Source: Candidatus Heimdallarchaeota archaeon
Lineage (GTDB): Archaea; Asgardarchaeota; Heimdallarchaeia; Heimdallarchaeales; Heimdallarchaeaceae
NCBI GenBank assembly: GCA_016839985.1
Contig: JAEOTG010000055.1
Span: 1-8,022 of the forward strand
Length of the DNA stretch: 8,022 nt
Direction of reading: 5' to 3'
Every line of letters begins with the position of its first letter. Positions within the stretch are counted from its first letter, which is position 1. Shown here piece by piece: positions 5,787-8,022 of this stretch. Both the position numbers and the translations under genes were made by a program. Below the pieces are notes generated by a model, which saw nothing but the letters and a program-made list of their open reading frames with translations, made no database searches and was not told where the DNA came from.

Positions 5787-6956
5787 ATGGATAATGAAGA
5801 AAAAATCCCTTTAGTTTTCGTTTTACATGCTTATCAACCTATTACTCAAAAAGAAGAAGTTTATAATAGAATAATTTCAAAATGCTACATCCCTTTTTTA
5901 AGAAATTTGTTAGAAAATCCTGAAATTAAAATCACCTTGAATATTTCAGGTTGTCTTTTAGAGAAGTTTGCAACAAGTTATCCTGATGTTTTACATTTAA
6001 TAGAAGAAGCTATCTTAACAAAACAGCTAGAACTTATGGGATCTGCATTTTTTCATCCTATTTTACCTCTGATTTTAAAAAAGGATCAAAGGTATCAAAT
6101 AAACAAACAAAAGGAATTAACTTACAATATTTTGGGTGTAAATAGCTCAGCGTTTTTTCCTCCAGAATTAGCTATTTCAGAGGAAGTAATTCCCCAAATA
6201 ATAAATGAAGGTTATAAAATTATACTTGTTCCAGAGAATATAAACAATCTCAAAATTGGAGGATACTATGAATTAGAAGATGGAAAATCCGTCTTCTTGA
6301 TTAAAAGAAATAAGAAATTGAGCAATAATATTGCATTTAACCTCTATAATGGAAATATAGATGCTGCAACTCAGGATTTACGAGATCAGTATAATTCTCA
6401 AGGATGTCCTGTTCTACTTGCTATGGATTTAGAAACTTTTGGAGAACACCATAAGAAATACTACAATTTCTTTTTTGAATTATCTAAATTTACTAAAATG
6501 AATACGCTTTCCAAAAGTATAGGAGAATTTCCATTAAATAAAAGAATAAAAAAGTTCTTGACTTCTTCTTGGTCAACTTCTTATCAAGATTTAGAAGACA
6601 AAATACCTTTGCCTTTATGGAATCATCCTTCCAATGCAATTCATCAACTTCAACAAAGCCATATTGATTTTCTAGAGAGGATAAGAGAATTCATAGATAA
6701 TGGAAAATGGTTTGATGATTACCAATCTTCTTTGTATTCTTGTCAGTTCTGGTGGGCTTCAAGGGATTGGTGGAGTCCGGAATTGATACTGACTGGTTTG
6801 CAATTGCAAAGAAAATCACTTGTTAAAATGATTGATGGATTACCTAAAAGGTCAAAGCAAATAATTTTTAATCTATCAAATGACATCATTCAAAGAATAA
6901 TAGAAATCGTTGAACAAAAAGGAGAACAATATGAAGATAGCATTCGTTACAGCTGA
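5787..6956 (+). CDS. Glycoside hydrolase family 57 protein (alpha-amylase-like)
   Basis: A 389-residue GH57 enzyme, which cuts or transfers alpha-glucan chains with retention of configuration. The conserved regions appear in order: HAYQP (14-18), LELMGSAFFHP (81-91), FFPPELAIS with E127 as the likely nucleophile, AMDLETFGEHH (212-222) with D214 as the likely acid/base, and FWWASRDWW (321-329). Both catalytic residues are therefore present. The DLETFGEH form resembles the archaeal group annotated as GH57 alpha-amylase, such as Methanocaldococcus MJ1611, which also lies near glycogen genes. No signal peptide is seen, so it should act in the cytoplasm on stored glucan. Whether it is an amylase, glucanotransferase or branching enzyme is not settled, although the conventional branching enzymes are longer. 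The ATG has AGGTGA 6 nt upstream. Its last 26 nt overlap the start of glgA. Confidence 0.92.
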   Translation: MDNEEKIPLVFVLHAYQPITQKEEVYNRIISKCYIPFLRNLLENPEIKITLNISGCLLEKFATSYPDVLHLIEEAILTKQLELMGSAFFHPILPLILKKDQRYQINKQKELTYNILGVNSSAFFPPELAISEEVIPQIINEGYKIILVPENINNLKIGGYYELEDGKSVFLIKRNKKLSNNIAFNLYNGNIDAATQDLRDQYNSQGCPVLLAMDLETFGEHHKKYYNFFFELSKFTKMNTLSKSIGEFPLNKRIKKFLTSSWSTSYQDLEDKIPLPLWNHPSNAIHQLQQSHIDFLERIREFIDNGKWFDDYQSSLYSCQFWWASRDWWSPELILTGLQLQRKSLVKMIDGLPKRSKQIIFNLSNDIIQRIIEIVEQKGEQYEDSIRYS

Positions 6957-8022
6957 AATTGCACCGTTTTCTAAAACAGGTGGATTAGGTGATGTCTCAG
7001 CAGCATTTCCAAAAGCCATGCAAGGTTTAGGTCACAAAATAATAATTATTACACCATTCTACAAATCCATTGATTCTAAAAAATATAGACTACAAATTGT
7101 TAAAGAGAATATAATTGCAAAGATAGGAGAAAAAGTAGAGATTTTTGACCTTTATGTTTCATTTATTCCAAATACTAAAGTTCCAGTTTACTTTATAAAG
7201 AATCCCTACCTGTATAGAGAAGGAATCTATGTTGATGAAGACGGTGAGGATTATTCAGATAGTGCATACAGATTTCTAACTTTCACAAAATCAGTTTTTG
7301 CATTGTTAAAATGGTTAAAATTTGCCCCTGATATTATTCATGTTAATGACTGGCATACAGGAATGTTACCTTTCTTCTTAAAAACTGAATACAATTCTGT
7401 TGATTTATTCAAGAAAACAAAATCTGTTTTTACAATTCATAACATAGGTTATCAAGGGATTTATCCTTTTGAAGATATTGCAGATGCTCAACTTTCTGAT
7501 GTTTATGTTGATGAAGATCTCCTTGGTTTTTATGGTAAAATAAATTTCATGAAAGCAGCTATTGTTTATGCAGACATTATTACTACTGTAAGTTCTAAAT
7601 ATGCTGAAGAAATTCAAACAAAGGAATTCGGTTATGGATTAGAGAGCTTTATTGAACAGAGAAAGGAAGATCTTTATGGAATTGTACATGGAGTTGATCT
7701 TAATGTTTGGAATCCAAAAAGTGACCCTTTGTTAGTAAAGAATTATGATTCAAAAAACTTGAAAGGTAAAGCTGAATCTAAAAGCTATCTTCAAGATAAA
7801 CTAAATTTGAATGTATCTGATTTACCTATACTAGGAGTGATTTCAAGATTAGCAACCCAAAAAGGATTAGATCTAATTCTTGAGAAATTCGATGACATTA
7901 TGAAACTAAAAGTTCAGTTCATTCTTTTAGGAACAGGAGAACCTGAACTTGAGAAGAAATTTAAGAAAAAAGAAGAAAAATATCATGAGAATTGTTCAAT
8001 TAATATTATGTTTGATAACACC
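6931..8022 (+). CDS. glgA: Glycogen synthase, GT5 family (3' end missing)
   Basis: GlgA adds glucosyl units from ADP-glucose (or UDP-glucose) to the non-reducing end of an alpha-1,4-glucan. The frame is open from the ATG at 6931 to the right edge, giving 364 residues of the usual 475-520. The N-terminus MKIAFVTAEIAPFSKTGGLGD carries the KTGGL motif (K15-L19) that binds the nucleotide sugar. HVNDWHTG (H142) and TIHNIGYQG follow, then GIVHGVDLNVWNP, and SRLATQKG (305-312), where R306 and K311 correspond to the phosphate-contacting pair of bacterial GlgA. LLGTGEPELE comes near the edge. The glucan-binding C-terminal motifs lie beyond the window. AAGGAG, ending 6 nt before the ATG, lies inside the GH57 gene, and the 26-nt overlap suggests translational coupling. 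The sequence is of the bacterial or starch-synthase type. The donor sugar cannot be decided. Confidence 0.96.
   Translation, partial: MKIAFVTAEIAPFSKTGGLGDVSAAFPKAMQGLGHKIIIITPFYKSIDSKKYRLQIVKENIIAKIGEKVEIFDLYVSFIPNTKVPVYFIKNPYLYREGIYVDEDGEDYSDSAYRFLTFTKSVFALLKWLKFAPDIIHVNDWHTGMLPFFLKTEYNSVDLFKKTKSVFTIHNIGYQGIYPFEDIADAQLSDVYVDEDLLGFYGKINFMKAAIVYADIITTVSSKYAEEIQTKEFGYGLESFIEQRKEDLYGIVHGVDLNVWNPKSDPLLVKNYDSKNLKGKAESKSYLQDKLNLNVSDLPILGVISRLATQKGLDLILEKFDDIMKLKVQFILLGTGEPELEKKFKKKEEKYHENCSINIMFDNT

Noticed and set aside
7405..7617. Minus-strand open frame inside glgA
   Set aside because: It overlaps the conserved glycogen synthase core, and its Asn/Ile/Phe-rich product shows no family features.

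Overview
This AT-rich window (roughly one-third GC by eye) looks archaeal. A TATA-like element sits about 25-28 nt before a start codon, giving a probable leaderless transcript. Internal genes carry Shine-Dalgarno sites (AGGTGA, AGGAG, GGTGAT). There is also a GH57 + GalT-like + glycogen synthase cluster of a type known from archaea. The low GC and the mix of bacterial-type enzymes with archaeal promoters would fit an Asgard or other mesophilic archaeon, but the lineage is a guess. No mobile element, CRISPR array, tRNA or rRNA was seen.

Region 1 (1-1859, +): the 3' part of a membrane-bound proton-pumping pyrophosphatase (hppA), cut by the left edge. Its Lys/Thr pair in the GNTAKAIT motif marks the K+-independent type. 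A T-rich termination region (about 1862-1905) separates it from the convergent genes that follow.

Region 2 (1932-4360, all -): four genes. In transcription order they are a stand-alone DAK2/DhaL domain protein (resembling the N-terminal domain of fatty acid kinase FakA), a THEP1-like P-loop NTPase, a small Cys-rich basic protein, and an unrecognised 209-aa protein that may be DUF7019-like. The NTPase is easily missed. Its only ATG/GTG/TTG-started fragment is 78 aa, but the frame is open for 173 codons back to a CTG with a well-placed Shine-Dalgarno site and an in-frame stop just before it. A 12-bp perfect inverted repeat follows the NTPase, and an 18-bp palindrome follows the Cys-rich gene.

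Region 3 (4361-4566): a divergent promoter region between the minus-strand group and the plus-strand operon.

Region 4 (4567-8022, +): a carbohydrate operon of a GalT-like nucleotidylyltransferase (TTG start), a GH57 glycoside hydrolase and glycogen synthase GlgA, which is cut by the right edge. Gaps are 26 nt and then a 26-nt overlap, so the genes are probably co-transcribed and the last two translationally coupled. Together they suggest synthesis and remodelling of an alpha-glucan, with the GalT-like protein supplying or recycling nucleotide sugar.

The most unusual points are the CTG start of the NTPase, the stand-alone FakA-type kinase domain beside that NTPase, and the hairpin after it. 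I do not see a clearly new multi-gene system.
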